A stretch of 41,107 nucleotides of DNA from assembly GCA_046498385.1 (NCBI GenBank), contig JAWOAU010000104.1, forward strand, positions 1 through 41,107, in the 5' to 3' direction. Positions 40,001 through 41,107 of this stretch are shown here, one piece after another. Each line of letters opens with the position of its first letter. The first letter of the stretch is position 1. A program made the position numbers and the translations under genes. The DNA comes from Halarchaeoplasma sp046498385. GTDB taxonomy: Archaea; Thermoplasmatota; Thermoplasmata; Halarchaeoplasmatales; Halarchaeoplasmataceae. Below the pieces are notes generated by a model. The model worked only from the letters and a program-made list of their open reading frames with translations, searched no databases and was not told the DNA's origin.

Positions 40001-40818
40001 ACAAGGTCCATAATTTCAGGATATGCCTTCTTATCAACGTAGCTGTCGAATTCTTTTAACTTTTCTTCCGCTAGCTCATAATTCTTTTCTTCCAGTGCGT
40101 CTTGGATTTGGGATATTATGTCCGAAGCTTCGGGTAGTTCTATATTCACTTCTGCCAAAGCATCTACAGTACGTTCTGCTTCGGCTATCCGCATCTCAAA
40201 CCTTTCGTGTTCCTCCACCAATTCTCTAACCTTTTCCCGACCGGCTTGAGCCCAATCGATCGCTCCTTTATGGTCACCATCTTTCAAAGAATCTCTTGCC
40301 TTACTCAAAAGATTCATGGGTTCGGATATATCTATCCCGATCTCCTTACCTTTGATGAAGTATTCCCGAGATTCCGCTATGGTTTTTAATACTCTTTGAA
40401 ATTTTAGCTCCTCGAGTTTTTCCATGGCCTTCTCTATACTGTTGTACGCCTCACTGAAATTACCTTTACGTTTGAGTTCCTCTATATTTTCCTTACCCTT
40501 TTTTATATCTCTCGTACTGCACTCAATTTCTTCGGCTTCCCCTATACTCTTTTCCAGCTCTTTTTCTTTTTTTTCCACCACACCTTCCATTGCTTCATTT
40601 AATTCGCTCTTCGCCTCACCAACGAGTTGTATTGCGCTTTCAAAATGTTTTTCTTCGACCCTAATCTTAGCCTTGCTTATAAATTCCTCAATATCTACCG
40701 TACTGACTCCATTTTCCCTTACCAGTTCCTCCTGTTTTTTTACATTCTCGATCTTTTTTTTAACTTGCTCTTTTAATTCTTCGTGTAAAATACTCTTACA
40801 CTTGTTGACAAGGGACAT
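37054..40818 (-). CDS. Giant helical-repeat protein with C-terminal beta domain and RING-like finger
   Basis: This is a 1254-residue cytosolic protein without signal or membrane segment. Residues about 1-1090 consist of many degenerate helical units of roughly 70-80 residues, with consensus G-(V/I)-D-(I/V)-x-(E/D)-x4-L-x2-A-x6-G-(D/N)-Y-x2-A-(I/L), for example GVDLSHPKEIFERAKDMWE. The same unit occurs in the zinc-ribbon protein at 22206-24125. A beta-rich domain (about 1095-1195) follows, then a treble-clef pattern at C1202/C1205/C1218/C1220/H1225/C1228/C1233/C1236. The start codon lies inside a perfect 17-bp hairpin and has no Shine-Dalgarno site. I know no named family; a scaffold role is inference. 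Confidence 0.82.
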   Translation of the reverse strand: MSLVNKCKSILHEELKEQVKKKIENVKKQEELVRENGVSTVDIEEFISKAKIRVEEKHFESAIQLVGEAKSELNEAMEGVVEKKEKELEKSIGEAEEIECSTRDIKKGKENIEELKRKGNFSEAYNSIEKAMEKLEELKFQRVLKTIAESREYFIKGKEIGIDISEPMNLLSKARDSLKDGDHKGAIDWAQAGREKVRELVEEHERFEMRIAEAERTVDALAEVNIELPEASDIISQIQDALEEKNYELAEEKLKEFDSYVDKKAYPEIMDLVEKLELLVLTAEEMGLDVAEYVEQAEIAIANTKSEEYAKAGGIALNTKQELESVITENLNQRMKNLRSVIEKVKEEMAADEYSEEIEGIKHVIKKVEKAFGQGNYRLAHESLQRVSEEVRKWRVGEAEERFSQAKELVSLIKNMDVKDLDVDEYEKRLEEVSDAFQNDEFTKVIALSEEIIKDLSQQLKTTSEEVFDRAKMETVKAKKAGVDIEELRKRLINCKKYLQSKNYTKAIKHSIKVEEEARRTTEKRKSSYGLISSLSANLIKLKKEGKLTDVKPFKELLLKAKNSFQDKDYTQAESLALQAQEKIKELKARSEFESKLREFREDMEYASSLDINISDIEDVLDVNSIMKEGDFNKGLEKIKETRELLDEKMSQYIEPEIQRTQEIIDSAKDVGVDLSHPKEIFERAKDMWETGDFRHTLEYIEKSRAEIETIKNRSKRAVNSLKQLKESIANAKDLHADVSGAEADLKRAVEALKEDRYEDAIEFIKEGEESVDAAEMKRVYSILQTFNKKIADVRKEGVNTAFAENLLRRAEKAMDAGKYNEAINLAMQSEGEVERIELQKEIAVRSISTTNKKLDDAKEKGVKVSEAEKLLEQATQAYKGGFYVKAFDKAVKSGEVIKEQVKFYQDASKKLRNLQESIDIISGLDIGEDELKRRVEDIDRLMRRGKYGEALKKSKEADEYIVEMGDDLKTVIEGMEKTVESLKSKGEDVGEAPELIEETREALKRELVVEACKLAKEVKAEFGGDIVEEYGDFLEETKDLLKMANKFGASTSDTAELIEEAESLREEDISKARDKAKEALDNIESVLEPYSPKISLKVHDKLERERWNQLNVELENAGRGVAKSPEIVVQGAEVKKVDFPSMLKAGAVLKLTLELKPTEDEVKLKALGTRIFDQKELSHEVVVEVVDKQYELIEASGDESCAVCGDPVEKGLEVIRCTCGDVLHKDCADEKCQNCGNRFKLKKKGSTRVDLKI
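37111..37215 (-). other. RING/treble-clef zinc finger of the giant helical-repeat protein
   Basis: The ligand pattern is C-x2-C-x12-C-x-C-x4-H-x2-C-x4-C-x2-C. The HxxC centre is shared with the fingers of the two surface proteins at 1823-1940 and 3084-3191, suggesting a common domain family in this genome. Confidence 0.65.
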
Positions 40819-40853
40819 AGCGGTTGAAAAAGATGATTTTTCAACCGCTATGT
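40815..40853. repeat. Perfect 17-bp inverted repeat with 5-nt loop over a start and a stop codon
   Basis: ACATAGCGGTTGAAAAA (40815-40831) is the exact complement of 40837-40853, separated by GATGA. On the minus-strand mRNA the 5' arm holds the TAG stop of the upstream small gene and the 3' arm holds the ATG of the 1254-residue protein. No ribosome binding site precedes that ATG. Confidence 0.9.
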
Positions 40854-41078
40854 GACCATTTCGTTTTCTCGGCCTTTTAACGCCCTTAGAGCACGCCTTT
40901 CAGAAAGTTCGAATCCATCCAGATTGAAGTGGTCCCGGAGCGAGCGAATGGAGATTCCTCTGGCAAAAGTGTCCTCCTTCTGGATGAGGCAAACTGTTAT
41001 CCTAGGGTCTGATCCTGGATAAGGCGGTTCAGATGATGTCCAGCCTCCCTGGTAGATGAAATAAAAGTAAGTGTTCAT
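40848..41078 (-). CDS. Small hypothetical protein upstream of the giant gene
   Basis: This is a 76-residue frame with an ATG preceded by a good ribosome site (AGGGAG, 41084-41089, five bases upstream). The C-terminal half (TVCLIQKEDTFARGISIRSL, then SERRALRALKGRENE) has a protein-like composition with an alternating basic and hydrophobic helix, but I do not recognise the family. Its TAG stop is in the first arm of the 17-bp inverted repeat and the next gene's ATG is 29 nt downstream, so its translation may control the large gene. It could instead act as a leader ORF. Confidence 0.6.
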   Translation of the reverse strand: MNTYFYFIYQGGWTSSEPPYPGSDPRITVCLIQKEDTFARGISIRSLRDHFNLDGFELSERRALRALKGRENEMVT

Positions 41079-41083
41079 CTTTT

Positions 41084-41089
41084 CTCCCT
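41084..41089 (-). promoter_or_regulatory. Shine-Dalgarno site of the small leader gene
   Basis: AGGGAG lies five bases before the ATG at 41078 and is the main support for this small gene being translated. Confidence 0.5.
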
Positions 41090-41107
41090 TATCGTTACAA
41101 TATGACT

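Overview
The window is a gene-dense archaeal chromosome segment. This follows from an archaeal-type prolyl-tRNA synthetase, EF-2 with the diphthamide loop, archaeal S12, S7, S27e and L44e, aIF2-alpha, an RFC small subunit, HerA-NurA, archaeosine synthase ArcS and the archaeal AMP phosphorylase/R15P isomerase/form III RuBisCO set. Many first genes have a TATA box 25-30 nt before the start codon (leaderless style), while internal genes carry GGAGG/GGTGA Shine-Dalgarno (SD) sites and sometimes TTG starts. A Thermoplasmata-related euryarchaeote is my best guess from overall gene flavour; this is inference. I see no rRNA, tRNA, CRISPR, transposase or integrase, and no gene-free stretch longer than about 230 bases. 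The longest gaps, 8156-8384 and 24126-24348, hold promoters and AT-rich spacer only.

Layout. 2-3227 (+): two paralogous cell-surface proteins with Ig-like domains, one membrane helix and a cytosolic RING-like zinc finger. 3217-4632 (+): proS. 4626-8155 (-): rpsL-rpsG-EF-2 plus a small membrane protein. 8385-10158 (-): an unknown cysteine-rich protein and a small SAP/Rho_N-like protein. 10285-11238 (+): rfcS. 11240-11659 (-): YjbQ-family protein. 11705-14236 (-): nurA-herA. 14329-16040 (-): ABC exporter. 16154-17779 (+): arcS. 17776-24125 (-): zinc-ribbon helical-repeat protein, HAD phosphatase, R15P isomerase, form III RuBisCO, AMP phosphorylase. 24349-25419 (+): CdvA-like tail-anchored coiled-coil protein. 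25416-33390 (-): secreted/membrane beta-rich protein, zinc-ribbon ChlI-type AAA+ ATPase, zinc-ribbon coiled-coil protein with a degenerate ChlI domain, and a ChlD-like VWA protein. 33547-33999 (-): zinc-ribbon four-helix membrane protein. 34043-36542 (+): pncB, rpl44e, rps27e, aIF2-alpha. 36539-41078 (-): a small protein, a 1254-residue helical-repeat/RING-like protein and a QueH homologue.

How the genes work together. AMP phosphorylase, R15P isomerase and RuBisCO form a complete route from AMP to two 3-phosphoglycerates. The most intriguing block is 25416-33390, where a chelatase-like I/D machine appears to be split into an active AAA+ (746 aa), an inactive AAA+ on a long coiled coil (653 aa) and a separate VWA protein (411 aa), together with a single-pass surface protein and many zinc knuckles. 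No metal-chelatase catalytic subunit (BchH/CobN type) is present, so its job is probably not tetrapyrrole metallation. RING-like zinc fingers at the ends of surface proteins and of the giant helical-repeat protein are a second recurring theme. All five convergent gene pairs overlap at, or lie within one base of, their stop codons, showing extreme compaction.
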